A stretch of 64,000 nt of DNA, taken from Cellulomonas sp. Leaf395 (lineage in GTDB: Bacteria; Actinomycetota; Actinomycetes; Actinomycetales; Cellulomonadaceae). The translations under genes and the position numbers were made by a program. The notes beneath the pieces were generated by a model that was given only the letters and a program-made list of their open reading frames with translations, had not been told where the DNA came from and did no database searches. The stretch is from contig NZ_LMQI01000002.1 of the NCBI RefSeq assembly GCF_001424125.1, positions 702,177 through 766,176 of the forward strand, given 5' to 3'. This document shows positions 1-7,917 of this stretch, one piece after another (the first letter of the stretch is position 1; the number at the start of each line of letters is the position of its first letter).

Positions 1-903
1 GACCTGGAGGAACGCGATCGCGAAGTAGTCGGCGACGACGACACCGTCGAAGCCCCACCGCTCGCGCAGGACGGTCGTGAGGTACTCCGCGTTCGACGCG
101 ACCGGGACGCCGTCGATGTCGGCGTACGAGTTCATCACCGACCTGGCACCGCCCTCGAGGATCGCCATCTCGAACGGCGGCAGGAAGACGTCGGCGATCT
201 CGCGCGGACCCGCGCTCACAGGAGCGTGGTTGCGGCCCGACCTCGAGCCGGAGTAGCCGACGAAGTGCTTGAGCGTGGCGTGCACGCCCGCTTCCTGCAG
301 GCCGCGGACGTAGGCCGTGCCGATGGTGCCGACGAGGTACGGATCCTCGCCGATGCACTCGTCGACGCGCCCCCATCGCGGGTCGCGGACGACGTCGAGC
401 ACCGGGGCGAGGCCCTGGTGGATGCCCAGCTCGCTCATCGAGTCACCGATCGCGCGTGCCGCGTCGTGCACGAGCTCGGGGTCGAACGACGCGCCCCAGG
501 CGAGCGGCGTCGGGTACGTGGCGGCCTGCCACGCCGCGAGGCCCGTGAGGCACTCCTCGTGGACGAGGGCAGGGATCCCCAGGCGCGTCTCGCGCTTGAG
601 CCGGCGCTGCTCGGCCCACAGCCAGGCCGCGCGCTCGACCGGGTCCACCGGACGGGTGCCGTAGACCCGCGTGTAGTGGCCGAGACCGTGGCGCGTCAGC
701 TCGCTGAGCCTGCCGGAGACCTGCTGGCCGGCCGACATCTCCGACTGCATCGGCGCGACCGTGCCGTCCTGGTCGAGCCAGTAGCCCACGAGCTGGGCCA
801 GCTTCTCCTCGAGAGTCATCTGCGCGTGCAGCGCGCGCACGCGCTCGGTCACCTGGGGCATGGCGGGTAGGGCGTCGACCACGGGGTCCTTCTCCTTAGT
901 CAT
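1..903 (-). CDS. GH3 family beta-glycosidase (partial, C-terminus outside the window)
   Basis: Glycoside hydrolase family 3 enzyme that would release non-reducing-end beta-glucosyl or beta-xylosyl units; the sequence does not settle which. Only the first 301 codons are present because the frame runs off the left edge. The start is the ATG at 901-903. No signal peptide is visible, so it is probably cytoplasmic. Landmarks are a KHF motif at residues 212-214 followed by SGRNHAP (conserved GH3 active-site region), and VVVADYF, in which Asp292 is the expected nucleophile. It lies 75 bp behind a binding protein and two sugar permeases on the same strand, so it most likely hydrolyses the oligosaccharide they import. 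Confidence 0.9.
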   Translation of the reverse strand, partial: MTKEKDPVVDALPAMPQVTERVRALHAQMTLEEKLAQLVGYWLDQDGTVAPMQSEMSAGQQVSGRLSELTRHGLGHYTRVYGTRPVDPVERAAWLWAEQRRLKRETRLGIPALVHEECLTGLAAWQAATYPTPLAWGASFDPELVHDAARAIGDSMSELGIHQGLAPVLDVVRDPRWGRVDECIGEDPYLVGTIGTAYVRGLQEAGVHATLKHFVGYSGSRSGRNHAPVSAGPREIADVFLPPFEMAILEGGARSVMNSYADIDGVPVASNAEYLTTVLRERWGFDGVVVADYFAIAFLQV

Positions 904-978
904 GACATGGGGGGTGCGCCGGTCGGCGGTCGGGCAGCCGCACGCACGCGCGGCCCGCCGCCATCGCTCCGGCTGGTG

Positions 979-1866
979 TCAGCCCTTGACCGCACCGGTG
1001 AGGCCACCGACGATGCGACGCTCGAAGATCGTGAAGAACAGGAGCGCGGGGATCATCGACAGCGACGTGAACGCGAGCACCCGGGCGGTGTCCACGGAGT
1101 ACTGCGACGCGAACGCCTGGACCCCCAGCGGGAGCGTGTAGCTGTTCTCGTTGTTGAGGATGAACAGCGGGAGCAGGTAGCTGTTCCAGCTGGCGATGAA
1201 GGCCAGGATCCCGACGGTCACCACGCCCGGGATCGAGAGCGGGATCACCATGCGGAAGAAGAACCCCAGCCGGCTCGCGCCGTCGATCGAGGCGGCCTCC
1301 TCCAGCTCCTTGGGGATGGCCCGCAGGAACGGCACCAGGATGATGATGGTCGTCGGCAGGGCGAAGGCGATCTGCGGCAGGATGATGCCGGCGAGGCTGT
1401 CGCTCAGGCCCAGGCCGCGGATCATGATGTAGAGCGGCGTGATGGCGACCGTCATCGGGAACATCAGGCCCGCCGCGAAGAGCGCGTACAGAGCGGCTCG
1501 GCCCGAGAAGTTGTACCGGGCCAGCACGAAGCTGGCCGCCACGCCCAGGACGACGACGCCGAGGGTGGTGAAGAGACCGCAGATCACCGAGTTGAGGACC
1601 TGGCGCCAGAAGATCGAGCTCTGCAGCACCTCGGCATAGTTGACGAACTGCCACGTCGACGGGAAGCCCGACGGGTCCACCGTGATCTCGGCGTTCGTGC
1701 GAAAGCCGCCGATGATGATGTAGAGCACCGGGACGATGCACAGCCCGACCAGGGCCCACGCGATGACGTAGGTCGCCCAGCCCGCCCGGCTCAGGCTCGG
1801 CCGCTTGCGGCCGGCCACCGGTCGCGGGGCCGTCGGGCTCAGCGGGGGCGCGGTAGTCGTCGCCAT
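979..1866 (-). CDS. Carbohydrate ABC transporter permease (MalG type)
   Basis: Inner-membrane permease subunit of a CUT1-type oligosaccharide importer, 295 residues. After a proline-rich cytoplasmic start there are about six membrane segments, the first near residues 30-50. The EAA loop that contacts the ATPase is visible as EEAASIDGAS around residue 200. The ATG (1864-1866) overlaps the stop codon of the upstream permease by one base, which fixes the start and implies translational coupling. No ATPase gene is in this operon; such systems usually share one MsiK-like ATPase encoded elsewhere. The substrate is unknown but is probably the substrate of the adjacent GH3 enzyme. Confidence 0.93.
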   Translation of the reverse strand: MATTTAPPLSPTAPRPVAGRKRPSLSRAGWATYVIAWALVGLCIVPVLYIIIGGFRTNAEITVDPSGFPSTWQFVNYAEVLQSSIFWRQVLNSVICGLFTTLGVVVLGVAASFVLARYNFSGRAALYALFAAGLMFPMTVAITPLYIMIRGLGLSDSLAGIILPQIAFALPTTIIILVPFLRAIPKELEEAASIDGASRLGFFFRMVIPLSIPGVVTVGILAFIASWNSYLLPLFILNNENSYTLPLGVQAFASQYSVDTARVLAFTSLSMIPALLFFTIFERRIVGGLTGAVKG

Positions 1867-2882
1867 CACTTCTTTCCTTCCGTGAGCGCACCCTCGGTGT
1901 CGCGCCTGAGCACGAACCGCTGGTAGGTCAGGGCGACGACGAGCGAGATGAGGAACAGGACCACCGCGACGGCGCTGCCGTAGCCGTAGTTCGCGGCGTT
2001 GCGGCCGTTGACCACCATGTAGGTGGCCATGGTCGAGGTCCCGGCCGTCGCGGCGACGTACTGGCCCCAGATGATGTAGACGAGGTCGAACAGCTGCAGG
2101 GCCCCGATGATCGACAGGAACGCCCAGATCCGGATCGTCGGACCGAGCAGCGGCAGGGTGATGCGCCGCTGGGTCTGCCAGTAGGACGCCCCGTCGATCG
2201 CCGCAGCCTCGAAGAGCTCCTCCGGGATGCTCTGCAGGCCGGCCAGGAACAGGATGACGGCGAAGCCGATGTACTTCCACGTGATGATCATCATCAGGGT
2301 CGCCATGGCCACCTGCGGGTCGGACAACCAGTCGACGGTCCAGTCCGGTAGCCCGATCTTGATGAGCACGTCGTTGACCGCGCCGTTGGTCTGGAGCATG
2401 AGGCTCCAGCCCGTGCCGACGATCACCTCGGAGATCACGTAGGGCACGAAGATCAGCACCCGCACGATCGACCGCCCGCGCATCTTCTGGTTCAGCAGGA
2501 GCGCGAGCAGCACCGCGGCGGGGCCTTGCAGGACGAGGGACAGGATCACGATGACGAAGTTGTGCCGCACCGCGTCGATGAACGTGCTGTCCTGGAAGAT
2601 CACGACGTAGTTCTGCAGACCCACGAAGTCGGTGGGCGGGCCGAAGCCCTTCCACTTGAAGAACCCGTAGTACCCCGCCAGGACCACCGGGAAGATGACG
2701 AACGCGGCGAACATCAGGACGGCAGGGCCGGCCAGCAGGGCGATCTCGAGGCGTTGCCGCCACGGAGACGTCCCGACCCGGTAGACCGGGGACGACGCCG
2801 TGTCGGCGCCGTCCCCGTCCACCGAGGAGTCCTCGGGCGAGGGGACCACGGCGAGCTTGCCCTCGCCCAAGGAGTCACTCAT
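1866..2882 (-). CDS. Carbohydrate ABC transporter permease (MalF type)
   Basis: First permease of the CUT1-type importer, 338 residues, in the inner membrane. A hydrophilic N-terminus of about 50 residues precedes six predicted membrane segments, and the EAA loop reads EELFEAAAIDGAS near residue 230. It follows the binding-protein gene by 8 bp and overlaps the MalG-type gene by one base, giving the usual order binding protein, MalF, MalG. The ATG at the right end is preferred because it lies right behind the binding-protein stop. Confidence 0.93.
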   Translation of the reverse strand: MSDSLGEGKLAVVPSPEDSSVDGDGADTASSPVYRVGTSPWRQRLEIALLAGPAVLMFAAFVIFPVVLAGYYGFFKWKGFGPPTDFVGLQNYVVIFQDSTFIDAVRHNFVIVILSLVLQGPAAVLLALLLNQKMRGRSIVRVLIFVPYVISEVIVGTGWSLMLQTNGAVNDVLIKIGLPDWTVDWLSDPQVAMATLMMIITWKYIGFAVILFLAGLQSIPEELFEAAAIDGASYWQTQRRITLPLLGPTIRIWAFLSIIGALQLFDLVYIIWGQYVAATAGTSTMATYMVVNGRNAANYGYGSAVAVVLFLISLVVALTYQRFVLRRDTEGALTEGKK

Positions 2883-2890
2883 GGTGCCGA

Positions 2891-4180
2891 CTACTCCTTC
2901 GCCGCAGCGTCGACGACGCCCTGGACGATCGCGGCCGAGTCACCCTGGCCGGCGAGCAGGTTCACCACGCCGGTGTTGAGGGCGTTCCCGACGTTCTGGC
3001 CGTACAGCGTGTCCAGCCACAGCGAGACGTACGGCGCCTCGTTGTACGAGGCGAGGACGTCCAGCAGGGCCGGCTCCGTGACGACGCCCTGCGCCTCCTG
3101 GCTGGCAGGGAGGGTGTGGAACGCGTTGGCGTAGCCCTCCTGGTACTTCTTCTCCATCGCGAAGTTGAGGAACTCCGAGCACTCCGGCGGGGCGTCCGTG
3201 GAGCAGGAGAAGCCGTCGAGGCCACCCATCATGGCGCCCTCGGCACCGTCACCGCCCTCGATGGACGGGAAGGGGAACCAGGCCAGGTCGGGCAGCGGCT
3301 TCTTGTCCGGCGTCAGGGACGCGATCACGCCCGGGTCCCACGCACCCATGAGCTCCATCGCCGCCTGGTGGTTGGCCACCAGGCCGGCCGACGAACCGGC
3401 GCCCTGCTGGGCGGAGGTCGTCAGGAAGCCCTGGTTGAACGGCTCGGTCGCGGAGAACGCCGCGAGCTCGTCGCCCGCCTTCTCCCAGCACGGGTCGTCG
3501 AACGTCATGTCCGCGGCAGCCTTGTCCAGCGTCTCCTGCGAGCACGCGCGCAGCGCGAAGAAGTAGTACCAGTGCGCAGCGGGCCAGGCGTCCTTCGCGC
3601 CGAGAGCGATCGGGGCGATCCCGGCGGCCTTGAGCTTGTCCACCGCGCCCTCGAGGTCCTCGATCGTCTTGGGGGTGTCGGTGATCCCGGCCTGCGCGAA
3701 CAGGTCTTTGCTGTAGTAGATGCCGCCCGGGAGGATCGACATCGGCATGCCGTAGACCTTGTCGTCGATGGTGAAGGCGTTGAACGCCGCGTCGCCGACT
3801 GCGGTCCTCGTCGCGTCGTCCACCGTGATCTCCTGCGCCTGACCGGCTTCGACGACGTCGGCCAGCTTGCCCCCGCCGCGCGCCATGAAGATGTCGGGCG
3901 CGTCGCCCGAGTTCAGCGCGGTCTGGAGCTTGCCGTCCATGTCCTCGTTCTGGATGGACTGGATCGCGATCGTCACACCGGGGTTCGCGGCCTTGAAGTC
4001 CGCCACGGTGGCGTCCCAGTAGGCCTTGCCCTCACCGGTGGTCGAGTTGTGCCAGAAGGTCATCTGGGTGTCGCCGCTGTCGCCGCTGTCCCCGTCGTCG
4101 CCACCACCGCTACAGGCGGTGAGCCCCGCGGCACCCATCACCATGGCGGCTGAGACCGCCAGGAGCTTGCGAGCAATCAT
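2891..4180 (-). CDS. Extracellular sugar-binding lipoprotein of ABC transporter
   Basis: Family 1 solute-binding protein, 429 residues, that captures an oligosaccharide outside the membrane and delivers it to the two permeases. The N-terminus has a basic start, a hydrophobic stretch and a lipobox LTAC with the lipidated Cys at residue 23, followed by a Gly/Asp/Ser linker typical of actinobacterial lipoproteins. The mature domain begins TQMTFWHNSTTGEG, as in maltose-type binding proteins. AGAGGA lies about 10 bases before the ATG. It is the first gene of the operon and has a long leader (about 220 bases) behind a palindromic operator. Confidence 0.93.
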   Translation of the reverse strand: MIARKLLAVSAAMVMGAAGLTACSGGGDDGDSGDSGDTQMTFWHNSTTGEGKAYWDATVADFKAANPGVTIAIQSIQNEDMDGKLQTALNSGDAPDIFMARGGGKLADVVEAGQAQEITVDDATRTAVGDAAFNAFTIDDKVYGMPMSILPGGIYYSKDLFAQAGITDTPKTIEDLEGAVDKLKAAGIAPIALGAKDAWPAAHWYYFFALRACSQETLDKAAADMTFDDPCWEKAGDELAAFSATEPFNQGFLTTSAQQGAGSSAGLVANHQAAMELMGAWDPGVIASLTPDKKPLPDLAWFPFPSIEGGDGAEGAMMGGLDGFSCSTDAPPECSEFLNFAMEKKYQEGYANAFHTLPASQEAQGVVTEPALLDVLASYNEAPYVSLWLDTLYGQNVGNALNTGVVNLLAGQGDSAAIVQGVVDAAAKE

Positions 4181-4405
4181 GAGATCTGTCCTCTTCGTCG
4201 AGTTGCACAGAGTGGAAAGCTGCCCCTTGCTTGGCGAACCGCTACTGCCACCGGAGCGTCAGCCGTGCTGCCCGCACCGTCCGTCACCGCCGCAGATCGG
4301 CATCTCCGCCGGTCCCGCGTCCGCCTCGCAAGGGCGGCACCACCTGGACAGTGGTGCGGTTCCTTCACGCGCCCCGGTCACCGCTGACAGGGGCCCGCGA
4401 TCGCC

Positions 4406-4450
4406 ACTGTGGCACCGACCACCCCGACGGGTCAATCGTTATCGATAACG
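4406..4450 (-). promoter_or_regulatory. Promoter and palindromic LacI-type operator of the GH3/ABC operon
   Basis: The 322-bp gap 4181-4502 holds no gene. Within it, 4437-4450 is a perfect 14-bp palindrome, CGTTATCGATAACG, with a central CG as in LacI-family operators. Immediately downstream on the minus strand are TTGACC (4430-4435) and, 18 bases on, CACAGT (4406-4411), which could be the -35 and -10. A second CGTTA copy lies at 4459-4463. No LacI gene is nearby, so the regulator is probably encoded elsewhere. The palindrome is certain; its role is inferred. Confidence 0.6.
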
Positions 4451-4502
4451 TTTTACTAACGCTCGTGCGACCAGCCCTCGCTTGCCCTGTGCTCGAGCGT
4501 GC

Positions 4503-5162
4503 TCAGCTGTTCCGGCGCGACTGCCAGGTGCAGACGCACACCTCATTGCCCTCGACGTCGGCCAGGATCGTGAAAGCCGGCGCCCGGTCGTCGCTGACCA
4601 GGCGCCCGCCCGCGGCGATCGCCGCAGCGATGCGCGCCTCGGCCTGGTCGTGCGGGACGGTGATGTCGACGTGGATCCGGTTGCGCTGCGGACGGGGCTC
4701 GTCCATCTGCTGGAACCAGATGGCAGGACCGATCCCCGCCGGGTCGGTCACCTCGTCGTCGCTGGCGTCGTATCCCATGACGGCCGCCCAGAACGGCACC
4801 ACCGCAGGGATGTCGAGGGCGTCGATCGCGATCTCGAGGATCTCGCTGCGAGGGACGTCGCCCTCCAGGCCAAGCTCGTCGGCCAGCGCGCTCACCGTGG
4901 CGGCGAGGTCGACGTCGCGCTGGGTCAGGCCCCCGGCGTCGTGGCTCGTGGTGGTCACGGTGACCTGACCCCAGCGCAGCACGACGTCGGGGTGGTGGTT
5001 CGCCTCGTCGGCAGCGGCCGCGATCCGCGAGACGAACGCGGCGGCGGTGCTGAAGTCGGGCGTCGAGAAGGTCGCCCGCAGCGACTGGAGGAGCACGCGC
5101 CAGTGCCGCGAGTCCACCGCAGCCGTGACGTCGGAGTGCCGCAGAAGCGTGGTGTCAGCCAT
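4503..5162 (-). CDS. Pterin-4a-carbinolamine dehydratase-like / VOC (glyoxalase-like) two-domain protein
   Basis: 219-residue cytoplasmic protein with two recognisable parts. Residues 1-95 resemble 4a-hydroxytetrahydrobiopterin dehydratase and keep the complete family motif: an acidic residue, HHP, a Trp six residues on, then His and Asp (DEANHHPDVVLRW ... SHDAGGLTQRD). Residues 105-219 resemble a glyoxalase-like VOC domain (RIHVDITVPHDQAEARI ... EGNEVCVC). The in-frame GTG at 5171 would add three residues. The ATG at 5162 is preferred because CAGTGT, a -10-like sequence, lies exactly 7 bases before it. The substrate is unknown. The gene is monocistronic and divergent from the photolyase gene. 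Confidence 0.75.
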   Translation of the reverse strand: MADTTLLRHSDVTAAVDSRHWRVLLQSLRATFSTPDFSTAAAFVSRIAAAADEANHHPDVVLRWGQVTVTTTSHDAGGLTQRDVDLAATVSALADELGLEGDVPRSEILEIAIDALDIPAVVPFWAAVMGYDASDDEVTDPAGIGPAIWFQQMDEPRPQRNRIHVDITVPHDQAEARIAAAIAAGGRLVSDDRAPAFTILADVEGNEVCVCTWQSRRNS

Positions 5163-5284
5163 GCCGTCCACACTGCCACCGCGGCGTCAGCGGTGCACCG
5201 TCGCGCCGTCGTCCGAGTCCACGCGGATCGTGCCGCGCACCACCCCGACGGGCGACGCGACCGGTCCGCGGTTACCGTCGCCCG

Positions 5285-6628
5285 GTGCCGACGATTCACT
5301 GGTTCCGCCGCGACCTGCGGCTCGCGGACAACCCCGCGCTGCTCGCGGCCGTGGACCAGGCGCTCGCCGCCGACGACGAGGTCGTCCCGCTGTTCGTCGT
5401 CGATCCGGTGCTCTGGCGCTCGGCCGGCGCGCCCCGCCTGACCTACCTCGCGCGGAGCCTGCACGCGCTCGACGAGGCGCTCGACGGGCGGCTCGTGATC
5501 CGTGCGGGGCATCCGTCCGACGTGGTGCCGGCGGTCGCGCGGGAGGTCGAGGCGCCGGCCGTGCACGTCACCGCGGCGACCGAGCCCTACGGGCGGCGCC
5601 GGGACGACGCCGTCGAGCGCGCGCTCGAGGTGCCGTTGGTCCGCACCGGCTCGCCCTACGCCGTCGCGCCCGGCCGCCTGACCACGCAGGCGGGGACACC
5701 GTTCCAGGTGTTCACGCCCTTCCGCGGCGCCTGGCTCGACCACGGCTGGTCCGCGCCCGCGCGCCGACCCCAGCGGACGCCCTGGGCGCACGCCCGCTCC
5801 GACGCCCTCCCCGAGGTGCCCGCCACGGACGTGCGGCTCCCGCCGGCCGGGGAGCGCGCCGCGCAGGGGCGCTGGACGGAGTACCTGCACGACGGGCTCG
5901 CCGAGTACCGCACCCTCCGCGACCGTCCCGACCTCGACGGCACCTCCATGCTGTCGATCCCGCTCAAGTACGGCGAGCTGCACCCGCGCACCCTGCTCGC
6001 GGACCTGGCGCAGGCGCCGTTCGACGTCGGCACGTTCCGGTCCGAGCTGGCCTGGCGCGAGTTCCACGCCGACGTCCTCTGGCACCACCCCGACGCCGCC
6101 CGGCGATCGCTGCGGGTAGTCGTGCCGGAGGACTCGTGGGACGACGGTGACGCCGCCTTCGAGGCCTGGGCGGGAGGCCGGACGGGCTACCCCTTCGTCG
6201 ACGCCGGCATGCGGCAGCTGCGTGCTCTCGGCTGGATGCACAACCGCGTCCGCATGGTCGTGGCGTCGTTCCTGGTCAAGGACCTGCACGTGCGCTGGCA
6301 GCGGGGTGCCGCGCACTTCATGGACCGACTGGTCGACGGGGACGTCTCGCAGAACCAGCTCAACTGGCAGTGGGTGGCCGGCACCGGGCGGGACGCGGCA
6401 CCGTACTTCCGGGTGTTCAACCCCGTGACGCAGGGCGAACGGTTCGACCCCGACGGTTCCTACGTGCGGCAGTGGGTGCCCGAGCTGCGCGGCATCCCCG
6501 GGCGCGCCGTGCACCAGCCCTGGAGGCTGGGCCTCGACGCGCCCGAGGACTACCCGCTGCCGATCGTCGACCATGCGGTGGAGCGCAAGGTCGCCCTCGA
6601 CGACTTCCAGCGCGGCCGCGACGCCTAG
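5285..6628 (+). CDS. phr: Deoxyribodipyrimidine photolyase
   Basis: Light-dependent flavoenzyme that splits cyclobutane pyrimidine dimers in DNA, 447 residues, a normal length for a class I photolyase. The N-terminal antenna domain starts IHWFRRDLRLADNPALL. The FAD-binding helical domain contains ELAWREFHADVLWHHPD near residue 255 and GYPFVDAGMRQLRALGWMHN near residue 300, followed by DVSQNQLNWQWVAGTGRDAA and the conserved FNP. The GTG start is supported by TACCGT seven bases upstream (5273-5278), indicating a leaderless mRNA. A cryptochrome is less likely because there is no C-terminal extension. It may answer DNA damage from sunlight, but no damage-response box was seen. Confidence 0.93.
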   Translation: MPTIHWFRRDLRLADNPALLAAVDQALAADDEVVPLFVVDPVLWRSAGAPRLTYLARSLHALDEALDGRLVIRAGHPSDVVPAVAREVEAPAVHVTAATEPYGRRRDDAVERALEVPLVRTGSPYAVAPGRLTTQAGTPFQVFTPFRGAWLDHGWSAPARRPQRTPWAHARSDALPEVPATDVRLPPAGERAAQGRWTEYLHDGLAEYRTLRDRPDLDGTSMLSIPLKYGELHPRTLLADLAQAPFDVGTFRSELAWREFHADVLWHHPDAARRSLRVVVPEDSWDDGDAAFEAWAGGRTGYPFVDAGMRQLRALGWMHNRVRMVVASFLVKDLHVRWQRGAAHFMDRLVDGDVSQNQLNWQWVAGTGRDAAPYFRVFNPVTQGERFDPDGSYVRQWVPELRGIPGRAVHQPWRLGLDAPEDYPLPIVDHAVERKVALDDFQRGRDA

Positions 6629-6723
6629 GCCCCGCCCGCCGGCAGCTCGAGCTGGCGCAGGCGCGAGCAGGTCCCGGTCATGTGCTTCTCGAGGGCGATC
6701 CGGGCCGACCGGGTCGCCGCCGC
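6625..6723 (-). pseudogene. Remnant of a GntR/FCD-type regulator (C-terminal fragment)
   Basis: A minus-strand frame of 32 codons ends at the stop in 6625-6627, sharing bases with the photolyase stop. It reads ARIALEKHMTGTCSRLRQLE near its end, which resembles the last helix of FCD-domain GntR regulators (an Ala-rich helix ending in His, then an Arg/Leu helix). There is no start and no upstream part; the frame meets a stop at 6724-6726. Its lost 5' end would face the lost 5' end of the SDR fragment at 6724-6789, as expected if a deletion removed the shared promoter region of two divergent genes. The family assignment rests on about 25 residues. Confidence 0.4.
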
Positions 6724-6789
6724 TCACCGGAGTCCCGATGCATCAGCGGGCATACGCTCGACGTCGACGGCGGCCTCTGCATGCACTGA
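6724..6789 (+). pseudogene. Remnant of a short-chain dehydrogenase/reductase (C-terminal fragment)
   Basis: The last 21 codons before the stop at 6787-6789 read SPESRCISGHTLDVDGGLCM plus a final His, which matches the invariant C-terminal signature of SDR oxidoreductases (S-x-Y-x-T/S-G-x-x-L-x-V-D-G-G). Nothing upstream in this frame resembles the Rossmann fold or the YxxxK catalytic site. This is the 3' end of a lost gene that once preceded the oxidoreductase gene at 6879. In SDRs the position taken here by Cys is usually Tyr. Confidence 0.62.
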
Positions 6790-6878
6790 CCTCGCCCGGC
6801 ACCGCCCGGACGTCGCACTCTGGCGTGCACGGTCCGGCCCGCGGCCACCGAGCACGTCCCGGCAGAGAGGCACTTCCC

Positions 6879-7853
6879 ATGATCGAGACGATCCAGACCG
6901 TCGCCGTGGTCGGCGCGGGATACATGGGCGGCGGGATCGCCCAGTCGCTCGCCCAGACCGGGTTCGAGGTCGTCATCGCGGATGCGTCGGCCGACGCGGC
7001 GGCCGCGCACCTTGCCCGTATCCACGGCGAGGCCGAGCAGCTCGAGGCTCAGGGCCTGTTCCCTGCGGGCAGCGCCGAGCTGGTACATCGCAACCTGCGG
7101 TCGGCACCCAGCATCGAGGAGGCCGTCGCGGGCGTCGACTTCGTCGAGGAGGCCGTCAGCGAGATCCCGGGCGTCAAGCACGACGTGCTCCGCCGGGTCT
7201 CGGCGGCGGCGCGTCCGGACGCGATCATCGGGAGCAACACGTCGACCATTCCCGTCCACGTGCTCGAGACGGCGGTGTCGGGACCGGAGCGGTTCCTCAC
7301 CGTGCACTGGAGCAACCCGGCGCCGTTCATCCCCGGCGTCGAGCTCGTCGTCGGGCAGCACACCGACCCCGCCGTGCTGCCGGTCGTGCAGGACATGCTG
7401 GCGCGGGCTGGGCGGTCGAGCGCCCTGGTGGCAGACGTCGCCGGGTTCGTGCTCAACCGCCTGCAGTTCGTGCTGCTCAAGGAGGCGATGTCCATCGTCG
7501 AGGACGGCGTGGCGACCGCCGACGATGTCGACACCATCGTCCGGTCGACCTTCGGGTTCCGGCTGCCGTTCTTCGGACCGTTCGCCATTGCGGACATGGC
7601 CGGACTCGACGTGTACGTCAACGGCTTCGAGACCTTCACCGAGGCCTTCGGCTCGCGCCTGGCGCCGCCCGCCCTGCTCACCGAGGCCGTCGCCGCCGGT
7701 CGGCACGGCACGAAGAACGGTGCCGGCCTGCTCCGCGACTACTCGCCCGAGGAGGTTCACGCGCTCGTCGCCTACCGGAGCGAGGCGTACAGCCGCATGG
7801 CCCGCCTGCTGCAGGAGCTCGGGCCGGCGCCGCTCCCGGCACCCCGGGCGTGA
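6879..7853 (+). CDS. 3-hydroxyacyl-CoA dehydrogenase-like NAD-dependent oxidoreductase
   Basis: 324-residue cytoplasmic dehydrogenase. An N-terminal Rossmann domain carries VAVVGAGYMGGGIA (residues 8-21); GSNTSTIPVHVLE follows, then HWSNPAPFIPGVELV and a helical C-terminal half with FVLNRLQFVLLKEA. The fold is that of 3-hydroxyacyl-CoA dehydrogenase, but the length and context fit oxidation of a sugar acid better (compare L-gulonate 3-dehydrogenase). It precedes a TIM-barrel enzyme gene and a DhaK-kinase fragment. That order is the one expected for D-apionate oxidoisomerase, 3-oxo-isoapionate decarboxylase and L-erythrulose kinase. This substrate proposal is inference only. The start is the ATG after a weak GAGAGG at 6865-6870; the original promoter may be lost. 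Confidence 0.8.
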   Translation: MIETIQTVAVVGAGYMGGGIAQSLAQTGFEVVIADASADAAAAHLARIHGEAEQLEAQGLFPAGSAELVHRNLRSAPSIEEAVAGVDFVEEAVSEIPGVKHDVLRRVSAAARPDAIIGSNTSTIPVHVLETAVSGPERFLTVHWSNPAPFIPGVELVVGQHTDPAVLPVVQDMLARAGRSSALVADVAGFVLNRLQFVLLKEAMSIVEDGVATADDVDTIVRSTFGFRLPFFGPFAIADMAGLDVYVNGFETFTEAFGSRLAPPALLTEAVAAGRHGTKNGAGLLRDYSPEEVHALVAYRSEAYSRMARLLQELGPAPLPAPRA

Positions 7854-7917
7854 CGTCGCGCCCCGACAGCACGGGTCGCCACACCGCCCACCACCCGCTC
7901 GACGAGGAGTGCGTCCC

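Noticed and set aside
979..2763. A 594-codon frame joining the two permeases of the first operon
   Set aside because: Only the second half is a permease; the first half is the wrong frame of the MalF-type gene. The real start is the ATG at 1866 that overlaps the upstream stop.
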